64,000 nt of DNA from Sphingomonas xinjiangensis (GTDB taxonomy: Bacteria > Pseudomonadota > Alphaproteobacteria > Sphingomonadales > Sphingomonadaceae). Made by a program: the position numbers and the translations under genes. Within the stretch, counting starts at the first letter, position 1, and every line of letters starts with the position of its first letter. The notes under the pieces are model-generated. The model was not told the origin of the DNA. It was given only the letters and a program-made list of their open reading frames with translations, and ran no database searches. Where the stretch lies: assembly GCF_014199255.1 (NCBI RefSeq), contig NZ_JACIJF010000005.1, forward strand, positions 62,001-126,000. Reading direction: 5' to 3'. Positions 22,302 to 35,247 of the stretch are shown here, one piece after another.

Positions 22302-23894
22302 TCAGAGCGCGCGGAAGCGGAAGTCGCGGAAACGCGCCTCGCCCTGCCCCGCCGAGTAGAGGCCGGGGCGCAGCATCAGGAACCCGCCGCGAACATTGTG
22401 GTGATAGCCCGACACTTCCATGCCGCGGTCGAACCGCTGCCAGGTCCGGCCTTCATCGCCCGAAGTGTGGTAGGCGACGATATGGCGATTGTTGGTCACC
22501 CGCATTCGCAAGCGGCGGCCATGGGGATTGGCCGGGCGGCCACGCTCGATGCCATATTGGTGCGTGACGAAGCGCTTCTCGTCGAAACCCAGCCCGCAAT
22601 AAAGCTTCTCGTCATAGAACAGCACTAGCCCGGCGACCCCGCCCGGCGCGATCTCGATGTCGCATTCGAACTGATAGCCGGTGTCGCCGGCGATCAGCAG
22701 CAGCGGCGAGGAATCCGCCGGCGCCTTGCCGCTGGCCTTGAGCAGCAATGTTCCCCCCGCGACGCGCGCCCGCTTGCTTTCGTCGGGCGAAGGCTTGAAG
22801 AAATTCCACTTCTGGCCGAGCTGGAGCGGCTTGCTGAAGTCATCGGACAGCGGCTGGCCGTGCGGCACGGCGGCACCACCCTTGGGCTTGGCGATCGGCT
22901 TGGAGAGGTCGCCCCCCTTCATCCGGAACCAGCCGTCGCGCGTCCATTCGATAGGATCGAGCAGCGCCTGGCGCCCGAGCGTCCAATAGCCATTCTCGAA
23001 ACCGTGATAGATCGACCACCAGCTGCCATCGGGCGCCTCGACCAGCGAGGCGTGGCCGCGCGACCACCATTTCTCGTCCAGACTGGTGGTGCGGACCAGT
23101 GGGTTGGCCGGGCAGTTTTCCCACGGCCCGTGGATCGAGCGCGATCGGGCGGCGATCACCATATGCCCCGTCGGCGGGCCGGCGGTCCCGCCAACCGCGG
23201 TGATCATGTAGAACCAGCCATCATGGCGGTGGATCTTGGGTCCCTCGGGCGAGAAGCCTTCCACGTCCCAACTGTCGGGATAGCGCCACGGGTCATAGAC
23301 ATGCTCGACCTGACCAACGGTCGACAGCCCGTCCTCCGACAGCCGGATGCGATCGCCACCCGAGAGGAACAGCCATTGCGACCCGTCCTCGCCGACTATG
23401 TGGCAGGGGTCGATATGGTTGGGCAGCTTCAAGTCGATCGGGTCGCTCCACGGCCCGTCGATATGGTTGGCCCAGATCACGAAGATCGAGTTGGGCTGCG
23501 CCTTGACCGGAATGTAGAGGAAATAGCGGCCGCCATGCTTTTCCAGGCTGACCGCCCACACCGATCCGATATTCTTGGTGAGCGCCGCCTTGCGCGGCTG
23601 CCAGTTCACCAGGTCGCGGCTGTGCCAGATGGTCAGCCCCGGATAGGAATCGAAACTGGAGAAGGTCATGTAATAGTCCGCGCCATCTTTGAGGATCGCG
23701 GGGTCCGGATGGTCGCCGGCCAACAGCGGATTGAGGAAGCGGCCGTCGCCCAGATCGCAGACGCGCTGATTGTCGAACCCGCGCTTCCAATCGGGGGCGT
23801 TGGGCGCTGCCGCTGCTTCGGCACACGCCGGTATCAGCGCGGTCCCCGTTCCCGCCAGAGCCGCACCGAACGCATCACGCCGTGTCAGTCGCAT
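22302..23894 (-). CDS. Glycoside hydrolase family 43 protein, Tat-exported
   Basis: A 530-residue enzyme with a twin-arginine leader (LTRRDAFGAALAG). The N-terminal five-bladed beta-propeller shows the GH43 residues: the catalytic base Asp in AGDHPDPAILKDG and the general acid Glu in WDVEGFSPEGPKIH. The C-terminal 190 residues (from LSDDFSKPLQLGQKW) form a beta-sandwich typical of xylosidase/arabinofuranosidase members. It should remove xylose or arabinose from plant polysaccharide in the periplasm. I took the ATG at 23894, with AGAGG 5 bases upstream; ATG 23897 and GTG 23900 are alternatives. It has no operon partner. Confidence 0.88.
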   Translation of the reverse strand: MRLTRRDAFGAALAGTGTALIPACAEAAAAPNAPDWKRGFDNQRVCDLGDGRFLNPLLAGDHPDPAILKDGADYYMTFSSFDSYPGLTIWHSRDLVNWQPRKAALTKNIGSVWAVSLEKHGGRYFLYIPVKAQPNSIFVIWANHIDGPWSDPIDLKLPNHIDPCHIVGEDGSQWLFLSGGDRIRLSEDGLSTVGQVEHVYDPWRYPDSWDVEGFSPEGPKIHRHDGWFYMITAVGGTAGPPTGHMVIAARSRSIHGPWENCPANPLVRTTSLDEKWWSRGHASLVEAPDGSWWSIYHGFENGYWTLGRQALLDPIEWTRDGWFRMKGGDLSKPIAKPKGGAAVPHGQPLSDDFSKPLQLGQKWNFFKPSPDESKRARVAGGTLLLKASGKAPADSSPLLLIAGDTGYQFECDIEIAPGGVAGLVLFYDEKLYCGLGFDEKRFVTHQYGIERGRPANPHGRRLRMRVTNNRHIVAYHTSGDEGRTWQRFDRGMEVSGYHHNVRGGFLMLRPGLYSAGQGEARFRDFRFRAL

Positions 23895-24212
23895 CATCAC
23901 CTCTTCATTGGCGAGCCGGCCTATGACACCGGTTAACCAGAAGGGTAACGCGACCCTACCCGCCTAACAAGCGCGAAAGCCGGCCTGCAAAGGTGGTGCC
24001 AGTGTCGTGTGAAACGGTGCGCCCATCAGCGGAGAAGTTGCGTGCGCGGATTTCTGGAACAACTTCCCCGTTGCCCAATGCCGGCATCCCGATAGAGACA
24101 CGCCCAAGCTGTTCGCGCTGGCGAGCCGATACCATCGTGCATAGGAACGGCACGAACCGGATATCGTTGTGTCGTCGGATGACAGCCGCCGTTACGGTAA
24201 GGGAGCGCCTGA
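23895..24212. other. Intergenic region between GH43 and DUF2934 genes
   Basis: A gene-free stretch of about 318 bases. The only strong signal is the EcfG promoter at 24144-24168. Near the GH43 start, TGACACCGGTTAACC (23924-23938) has the central CCGG look of LacI-type operators but is imperfect. I see no coding frame. Confidence 0.5.
24144..24168 (+). promoter_or_regulatory. EcfG general-stress promoter of the DUF2934 gene
   Basis: GGAAC at 24144-24148, exactly 16 bases, then CGTT at 24165-24168, a perfect match to the alphaproteobacterial EcfG (sigma of the PhyR-NepR system) consensus. The predicted transcript start is near 24176, leaving a leader of about 37 bases that carries AAGGGAG before the ATG at 24213. 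Confidence 0.7.
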
Positions 24213-24515
24213 ATGAACGACGATCGGGAGCATAAGGTACGCCAGCGCGCCTATGCCTTGTGGGAAAGCGAAGGCCGCCCGAGCGGCCGGCACGAAGAGC
24301 ATTGGCGCCAGGCCCATAGCGAGGTCACGGACACCGCTCCGCCCTCGCAGACGCAGGACCGATCCGAAGCAGCAGCACAGCCGGCGACGGCAGCGCCAGC
24401 AGCATCTTCACGCGCGCCCGTTGCCGCAAGCCCCACGGCAGCGGACACTCCGGCGGCGGTGGAGCAAGCCACGCCTGCCCCCCGCAAGAAGCGCGCGGTC
24501 AAGCCGAAGGCGTAA
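24213..24515 (+). CDS. DUF2934 domain protein, stress-promoter controlled
   Basis: A 100-residue protein. Residues 5-35 (HKVRQRAYALWESEGRPSGR, then HEEHWRQA) are the DUF2934 motif, a short helical unit with the conserved RAYxLWExxG core. The remaining 65 residues are Ala/Pro/Thr-rich and disordered, ending in a basic PRKKRAVKPKA tail that could bind DNA or RNA. The EcfG promoter and a good ribosome-binding site lie directly upstream. Its 3' end overlaps the convergent glgA by 17 bases. Function of the family is unknown; stress induction is inferred from the promoter. Confidence 0.85.
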   Translation: MNDDREHKVRQRAYALWESEGRPSGRHEEHWRQAHSEVTDTAPPSQTQDRSEAAAQPATAAPAASSRAPVAASPTAADTPAAVEQATPAPRKKRAVKPKA

Positions 24516-25956
24516 GCAGCTTGCGGAACAGCGCGGCATATTCCTGTGCCGCGCTGTCCCACGAAACGTCGGTAGCCAGGCCGTTCTGCTGAAGCTGCTT
24601 CCAGGCGGCGCGATCCTCGCGGAACAGCGCTGCGGCGCGGCGCAGTGCGTCGATCAACATCGGTTCGGAAGACGGCGTGAATTGAAAGCCCGTGGCCACG
24701 CGCTGGCGTAGCGCCACCGGGCTGGCATCGATCACCGTGTCGGCAAGGCCGCCGACATGCGACACGATCGGCACGGCGCCATAGCGGAGCGCGCAAAGCT
24801 GCGTGAGCCCGCACGGCTCGAAGCGCGACGGCACCACCAATGCGTCCGCACCGGCCTGAAGCAGATGCGCGAGCCCTTCGTCATAGCCGATGCGGCACCC
24901 GATCTGCCCGGGATGGCTCGCCGCCGCCGCGGTGAAGGCAGCCTCCAGCGCGCGGTCGCCACTGCCCAGGATCGCGAACTGCGCGCCCTCGGCCAGCAGC
25001 GCCGGCAAGGCGCCCAGCAGCAGGTCCAGCCCCTTTTGTTCGGTCAGGCGCCCGACCGAGGCGATCAGAAACGCGTCGGGCGAGGCGGCAAGGCCGAACT
25101 CGCGTTGCAGCGCGGCCTTGTCGCCGGCGCGTCCGGCCAGGTCGTCGGCGGAAAAAGGTGCAGGGATCAGCGGGTCATGCGCCGGATCCCAGATCCGCGT
25201 GTCGATGCCGTTGAGGATGCCGGACAAGTACCGCGTGCGGCCGCCGAGCAGCCCCTCCAGCCCCATCCCACCCTCAGCCGTGGTGATCTCCCGCGCATAG
25301 CTGGGTGAGACGGTGGTCACATGGTCGGCGAACAGGATCCCGCCCTTGAGGAAGCTGATCGCCCCGAAATATTCCAGCCCGTCGAGCGAAAAGGCCTCAG
25401 CCGGCAGGCCCAGCGTACCGAGCAGATAGGCAGGAAACACGCCCTGGAACGCCAGATTGTGGATGGTGGTCACCACCGGCGGCCGCCGCGCGGGGCGGTT
25501 ATAGTGGAGATAGGCCGGCGTCAGTCCGGCCTGCCAGTCATGCGCCTGCACCACATCGGGCGCGTAGCTGCCCAGTGCCCCTTCGGCGATGTCCGCGGCC
25601 ACCCGCGACAGCGCGGCGAAGCGCAGCGGATTGTCCGGCCAGTCGCGCCCGTCGGGCCCGAGATACGGATTGCCGTCCCGCGCGAAGAGATACGGCGCGT
25701 CGAGCACCAGCAGGTCCAGATCGGCGGCACGCCCGCGGCGCAGCGTCCCCGGCCCACCCATCAAATTCTCGTAGCGCCGGACCGGCTCCCCTTCCCCGAT
25801 CGCCTGCATCACTGCCGGATATCCCGGCATCAGCGTGGTGACGGCGATGTCCTGCCGCGCCAGGGCGGCAGGCAGGGCGCCCGCGACATCGGCCAGCCCG
25901 CCAGTCTTGATCAGCGGATAGACTTCGGACGTGACCGACAGGAGTTGAAGCGGCAT
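24499..25956 (-). CDS. glgA: Glycogen synthase GlgA
   Basis: A 485-residue GT5 glucosyltransferase that extends glycogen from ADP-glucose. The ADP-glucose-binding motif KTGGLADV lies at residues 17-24, and the C-terminal Rossmann half shows SVGRLTEQKGLDLLLGALP and PSRFEPCGLTQLCALRYGAV with the catalytic Glu. The ATG overlaps the glgC stop by 1 base (TAATG), so the two are cotranslated. Length is normal for bacterial GlgA. Confidence 0.96.
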   Translation of the reverse strand: MPLQLLSVTSEVYPLIKTGGLADVAGALPAALARQDIAVTTLMPGYPAVMQAIGEGEPVRRYENLMGGPGTLRRGRAADLDLLVLDAPYLFARDGNPYLGPDGRDWPDNPLRFAALSRVAADIAEGALGSYAPDVVQAHDWQAGLTPAYLHYNRPARRPPVVTTIHNLAFQGVFPAYLLGTLGLPAEAFSLDGLEYFGAISFLKGGILFADHVTTVSPSYAREITTAEGGMGLEGLLGGRTRYLSGILNGIDTRIWDPAHDPLIPAPFSADDLAGRAGDKAALQREFGLAASPDAFLIASVGRLTEQKGLDLLLGALPALLAEGAQFAILGSGDRALEAAFTAAAASHPGQIGCRIGYDEGLAHLLQAGADALVVPSRFEPCGLTQLCALRYGAVPIVSHVGGLADTVIDASPVALRQRVATGFQFTPSSEPMLIDALRRAAALFREDRAAWKQLQQNGLATDVSWDSAAQEYAALFRKLLTPSA

Positions 25957-27224
25957 TATTTGTCCAGGGCAGCGATCATCTTGGCGGTGATCAGGCAGAC
26001 GCCATTCTCGGTCCGCCGGAACCGGCGCGCATCCTCGACCGGATCCTCGCCGACGACAAGCCCGTCCGGAATATGCACCCCTCGGTCGATGATGACGTTC
26101 TTCAGCCGCACCGATCGGGCGATGTTCACGCGCGGCATGATCACCGCGTTCTCGATGGTCGAGAAACTGTTCACCCGCACGCCGGTGAACAGCAGCGAGT
26201 GGCGCAGCGCCGCGCCCGAGACGATGCAGTCGCCCGATACCAGGGACGAGATCGCCTCGCCGCGCCGGCCATCCTCGTCATGCACGAACTTGGCCGGTGC
26301 GGTCATCTCTGCATAGGTCCAGATCGGCCATTCGCGGTCGTACAGGTCCAGATCCGGCACGGTGTTGGTCAGATCGATATTCGCGGTGAAATAGGCGTCC
26401 AGCGTGCCGACGTCGCGCCAATAGGGCTCGGCCTCGGGGCCGGAACGCAGCGCCGAGCGGCTGAAATGGTGGGCGCGGGCATTGCCGTCCTTCACCATCT
26501 TGGGAATGATGTCCTTGCCGAAATCGTGCGAGGAATTCGGGTCCTCAGCATCCTCGCGCAGCACGTCGAAGAGGAACTTGGTCTCGAAGACATAGATGCC
26601 CATGCTGGCAAGCGCCAGATCGGGGTGCCCCGGCATCGCGGGCGGGTCCTTGGGCTTTTCCAGGAACTCGATGATGCCGTCATTCTCATCGACGTGCATC
26701 ACCCCGAAGGCGCTGGCCTCCATGCGCGGCACTTCGACGCAGCCGACGGTGACGCTGGCGCCGCTCTCGCAATGCTCTTCCAGCATCACGCCATAATCCT
26801 GCTTGTAGACATGGTCGCCGGCCAGGATCAGCAGATATTTGGGTGCATAGCTTTCGATGATGTCTTGGTTCTGGAACACCGCGTCGGCAGTGCCGAGATA
26901 CCAATTCTCCTCCGACACGCGCTGGCTGGCCGGCAGGATGTCGAAGCTTTCGTTGCGCTCTGGCCGGAAGAAGCTCCAGCCATGCTGCAAGTGGCGGATC
27001 AGGCTGTGCGCCTTGTACTGGGTCGCCACGCCGATACGCGGGATGCCGGAGTTCAGCGCGTTGGACAGCGCGAAGTCGACGATCCGGGTCTTGCCGCCGA
27101 AATACACCGCCGGCTTCGCGCGGGAGTCGGTCAGCTCCATCAAGCGGCTGCCGCGGCCTCCCGCCAACACAATGGCCATGGCTTGCCGGGTGACCAGGCC
27201 TCGCAACGTCGCGCTAGGGGGCAT
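25956..27224 (-). CDS. glgC: Glucose-1-phosphate adenylyltransferase GlgC
   Basis: A 422-residue enzyme making ADP-glucose, the committed step of glycogen synthesis. It has the nucleotide-binding motif [20 protein letters not shown], the [20 protein letters not shown] stretch and the [18 protein letters not shown] region, plus a C-terminal left-handed beta-helix. I used the ATG at 27224 ([11 protein letters not shown]); the longer frame to 27386 would overlap the divergent glgB. The gene leads the glgC-glgA pair and is divergent from the glgB operon with 133 bases between. Confidence 0.95.
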   Translation of the reverse strand: MPPSATLRGLVTRQAMAIVLAGGRGSRLMELTDSRAKPAVYFGGKTRIVDFALSNALNSGIPRIGVATQYKAHSLIRHLQHGWSFFRPERNESFDILPASQRVSEENWYLGTADAVFQNQDIIESYAPKYLLILAGDHVYKQDYGVMLEEHCESGASVTVGCVEVPRMEASAFGVMHVDENDGIIEFLEKPKDPPAMPGHPDLALASMGIYVFETKFLFDVLREDAEDPNSSHDFGKDIIPKMVKDGNARAHHFSRSALRSGPEAEPYWRDVGTLDAYFTANIDLTNTVPDLDLYDREWPIWTYAEMTAPAKFVHDEDGRRGEAISSLVSGDCIVSGAALRHSLLFTGVRVNSFSTIENAVIMPRVNIARSVRLKNVIIDRGVHIPDGLVVGEDPVEDARRFRRTENGVCLITAKMIAALDK

Positions 27225-27357
27225 GAATGCTGTGTCCGTCCAGATGAAACCGCAGTGGAAGCGGTTTGTTGGCGTTCGGGTTCCATGATGTTGAAGATCG
27301 GCCGGCACTTTCTTGGCGCTTGGTCGTTCGGCAGCCGGTACAAAGAAGGGGCAAGGG

Positions 27358-29504
<2,147 letters not shown>

Positions 29505-29508
<4 letters not shown>

Positions 29509-31603
29509 CTCGTATTCCCGATCGCCTCGAGGCGGGCTCCCCCTACCCGCTCGGCGCGACCTTTGACGGCCTGGGCGTGAACTTCGCGGTGTTTTCCGCG
29601 CATGCCGAAAAGATCGAATTGTGCCTGTTCGACGAATATGGCCGTCGTGAGATCGCCCGGCTCGAACTGCCCGAATGGACCGACGAGATCTGGCACGGCT
29701 ATCTGCCCGATGCGCGCCCAGGCATGCTCTACGGCTTCCGCGCGCATGGACCCTATGCGCCCGAACAGGGGCACCGCTTCAACCCCAACAAGCTGCTGCT
29801 GGACCCCTATACCCGCCGCACCTTTGGCCGGATCCGCTGGAGCGACGCGCTGCACGGCTATCGCGTAAACTCCCCGCGCGCCGACCTGAGCTTCGACCGG
29901 CGCGACAGCGCGGCGGCGATGCCAAAGTCGGTCGTCGTCTCTAATTCGTTCGACTGGGGCGACGATCGCCGCCCGAACACCCCTTGGTCCGAGACGGTGA
30001 TCTATGAGGCGCATGTAAAGGGCCTCACTCAGTTGATGGAGAATGTGCCGCACAACGAACGCGGCACCTATCGCGCGCTCAGCCACCCCGACGTCATCGC
30101 CCATCTGCAACGGCTGGGCATCACCGCGATCGAGCTGCTACCGATCCAGGGCTTCGTGCAGGACCGCTTTCTTCAGGAAAAGGGGCTGGTCAATTATTGG
30201 GGCTACAACACCCTTTCCTTCTTCGCGCCCGAACAGCGCTATCTGGGCGATGGCGATGCCGACGATCTGCGCCTGGCCGTCCGCCGCTTCCACGCCGCCG
30301 GCATCGAAGTGCTGCTCGACGTGGTGTACAACCACACAGCCGAAGGCTCCGAGCTGGGCCAGACCATGTGCTTCCGCGGGCTCGACAACGCGACCTATTA
30401 CCGGTTGCAGAAGGACAATCCGCGCTACTGCGTCAACGACACCGGCACCGGCAACACCTTCAACCTCGATCAGCCGCGCGTGCTTCAGATGGTCACGGAT
30501 TCGCTGCGCTATTGGGTCGAATCCTACCATGTCGACGGTTTCCGCTTCGATCTGGGCTCGACCCTCGGCCGCACCGGCGACGGCGCCTTCGATCCCGGCG
30601 CGTCCTTCTTCGACGTGCTGCGTCAGGATCCGGTGCTCGGCCGCGTCAAGCTGATCTCCGAGCCCTGGGACATCGGCCCGGGCGGCTATCAGCTCGGCAA
30701 TCACCCACCTGGTTTTGCCGAATGGAACGACAAATTCCGCGATTCCACGCGCCGCTTCTGGAAGGGTGATACCGGCGTCCGCCCCGAATTCGCCGCGCGC
30801 CTGTCGGGCTCCGGGGATTTGTTCGATCGCCGCGCCCGCCGCCCCTGGGCCAGCGTCAACTATGTCGCCAGCCATGACGGCCAGACGCTCGCGGATCTGA
30901 CCGAATATGAGCAGCGCCACAACGAAGCCAATGGCGAAGACAATCGCGACGGCCATTCGGATAACCAGTCGTGCAACTGGGGCGTGGAAGGTCCGACCGA
31001 CGATCCTGCGATCAAGGCGGTGCGCGAGCGCGTCCGCCGTTCGATGCTGATCACCGTGCTCGCGTCGCTCGGGACGCCCATGCTGCTCGCCGGCGACGAA
31101 TTCGGCCGCACCCAGCAAGGCAACAACAACGCCTATTGCCAGGATAACGAGATCAGCTGGCTCGATTGGGCGCAGGCCGCGAGCGAAGAGGGGCAGAGCC
31201 TGTCGCACTTTGTCCGTCGGCTCATCCTGATCCGCAAGCACTACCCACTCGTGCGTTCCAGCGCCTTCCTGTATGGCGAAGAGATCGCGCCGGGCATCCG
31301 CAACCTCGACTGGTTCGATGAGCGCGGCCAGTCGCTCACCCCGGACGACTGGCAGAACCCCGAAGGCAAGGCGCTGGTGATGCGCCGCGCTCGGCTGCTG
31401 GAAAGCGGTCGGTATGAAGCGATCACCCTGCTGATGAACGGGTCGCAGGTGCCGCTCGACTTCGCCTTGCCCGAACCGCACGACTACCGGCGCCTGCTGG
31501 TCGACAGCGCCGATACCGGCATCGGCGAGCGCGATCTGGAAGGCACGACGGTGCAGGTGCAGGATCGCGCGGCGGTGCTGCTCTACGCCACGGGTTCGGT
31601 CGA

Positions 31604-31607
<4 letters not shown>
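29505..31607 (+). CDS. glgX: Glycogen debranching enzyme GlgX
   Basis: A 700-residue GH13 isoamylase-type enzyme. CBM48 at the N-terminus ([20 protein letters not shown]) precedes the barrel with Asp349 ([11 protein letters not shown]), Glu386 (LISEPWDIG) and Asp458 (VASHDGQTL). It removes the short branches left after phosphorolysis. The GTG start overlaps the glgB stop (GTGA). Length and motifs are standard. Confidence 0.95.
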
Positions 31608-33315
<1,708 letters not shown>

Positions 33316-33319
<4 letters not shown>

Positions 33320-35247
33320 CCGACGCAGCCGTCGAACAGCTGGCGCAAGCGGCAGGCATCACGATCGACTGGGAGGATGCCGACGGCACAGCCCGACGCG
33401 TGTCGCCCGAAAGCCTCAGGCTGGTGCTCTCCGGCCTTGGCTTCGCCTGCGACAGCGCGGCGCAGTGCCGTGACAGCATCGCCCTGCTCGGCACCACCGC
33501 GCAACCATCGTGCCGCGTGCTCGAAGCCGGTGAGGCGATCACCGGCCTGACCGGCCCGGGTCAGCTGGTGCTTGAAGACGGGACCACCCGCAACCTCGAC
33601 CTTTCCACCTCGCCCAGCCTCGATGCCATCGGCTATCACCGGCTGCAATGGGCTGGCGGCGAATTGCCGATCATCGTCGCGCCGCCGCGTTGCGTCGGAA
33701 TAGCGCCGGGCACCCGTCCTTGGGGCACCGCCGCGCAAATCTATGCTCTGCGCGACCACCAGCCCTTCGGCGACTTCGCCAGTCTGGCAGGCTTTGTCGA
33801 TCAGGCCCGGATCGCTGGTGCCGACGCAGTGATGATGAGCCCGGTGCACGCGCTCTTCACCACCGACCCCAGCCGCTACAGCCCCTATTCCCCCTCGAGC
33901 CGCCACTTCCTCAACCCCTGGTTCGCCGATGCCGGCCCGGATTGGTTCACCGGCGAAACCGGAGGGCTGATCGACTGGCAACAGGCGGTGCCCGCCAAGC
34001 TGACGGCGCTCCGCGCCCTTTACACTGCAAAACGCGAAGATCCCGGTTTCCGCAGCTTCGCCGCCGGTGCCGATGCGACGCTGATCGGCCATGCCCGCTT
34101 CGAAGCGCTCCACGCCCATTTCTTCGCCACCTCGCAGGCGCGCGGCTGGCAGGACTGGCCAGAAGCCTATCGCCGCGCCGATTCGCCGCAGGTCGAGCAG
34201 TTCGCCCGCGAACACGCCGAAGACGTCGACTTCCACTTATTCCTGCAATGGTGGACCGACCACTCGCTGTGCCGTGCCGGTGAGGCTGCAAGGGGCATGT
34301 CCGTGGGCCTCGTCACCGATCTTGCGGTGGGGCTCGACGCCGGCGGCAGCCATGCCTGGAGCCGCGGCGAGGAACTGATGATGGGCATCGGCATCGGCGC
34401 CCCGCCCGACGCCTTCCAGGCTGCGGGCCAGAATTGGGGCATCACCAGCTTCTCGCCCTTCGCCTTGCAGCAACTGGCCTACCAGCCCTTCATCGGCCTG
34501 ATCCGCAGCGCGATGCGTCATGCCGGCGGCATCCGTATCGATCACGCACTGGGGCTGCGGCGCCTCTGGGTCGTGCCGAGCGGCGCGCAGCCGCTTGACG
34601 GCGCTTATCTGCGCTTCCCCGAACAGGACATCCTGCGCATCATTGCGCTGGAGTCGCATCGTGCCGGCGCGCTGGTGATCGGTGAGGATCTGGGCGTGGT
34701 ACCCCCCGGCTTCCGCGATACCATCGCCGACAAGGGCCTGATGGGCATGCGCGTGCTGCCCTTCGAACGCGACGATGCGGGCGATTTCACGCCGTCATCC
34801 AGCTGGGACGAACAGGCTGCGGCGATGACCAGCACCCACGACCTCACGCCGATCGCTGGCTGGTGGGAGGGCCGCGACATCGACTGGCGCGAACAGATGG
34901 GCGCTGCCGGCGACCGCGATGCTGAACGCACCGATCGCGCCGCTGATCGAACCCGGCTGTGGCAGGCCTGCACCGATGCCGGCGCTGCCGAAAGTCCAGA
35001 ACCCGCGCCGGATCAGCCCGAACGGGCGCTCGACGCCGCCATCGCCTTCGCCGCGCAGGCCCCCTGCGAGTTGCTGATCGTCCCTGCCGAGGACCTCTTC
35101 GGCCTGGACGAAGCGCCCAACCTGCCCGGCACGGTCGACGAACATCCCAATTGGCGCCGCCGCCTGCCCGATCGCGCGCAGGCACTGTTCGCGCGCGACG
35201 ACGTAGCGCGCCGCCTCACTCTCATCCGCGAAGCCAGGAAACCATGA
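33316..35247 (+). CDS. malQ: 4-alpha-glucanotransferase MalQ
   Basis: A 643-residue GH77 amylomaltase that rearranges maltodextrins. Catalytic residues are Asp409 (GIRIDHALGLRRLW), Glu457 (VIGEDLGVVPPGFRD) and Asp509 (STHDLTPIAGWWEG). The start is a GTG overlapping the treZ stop. The N-terminal 110 residues form the extra beta-rich domain seen in long-form MalQ. Placed between treZ and treY, it probably supplies longer chains for TreY. Confidence 0.94.

Noticed and set aside
23956..24153. 65-codon minus-strand frame before the DUF2934 gene
   Set aside because: It overlaps the EcfG promoter element, has no ribosome-binding site and no conserved look.
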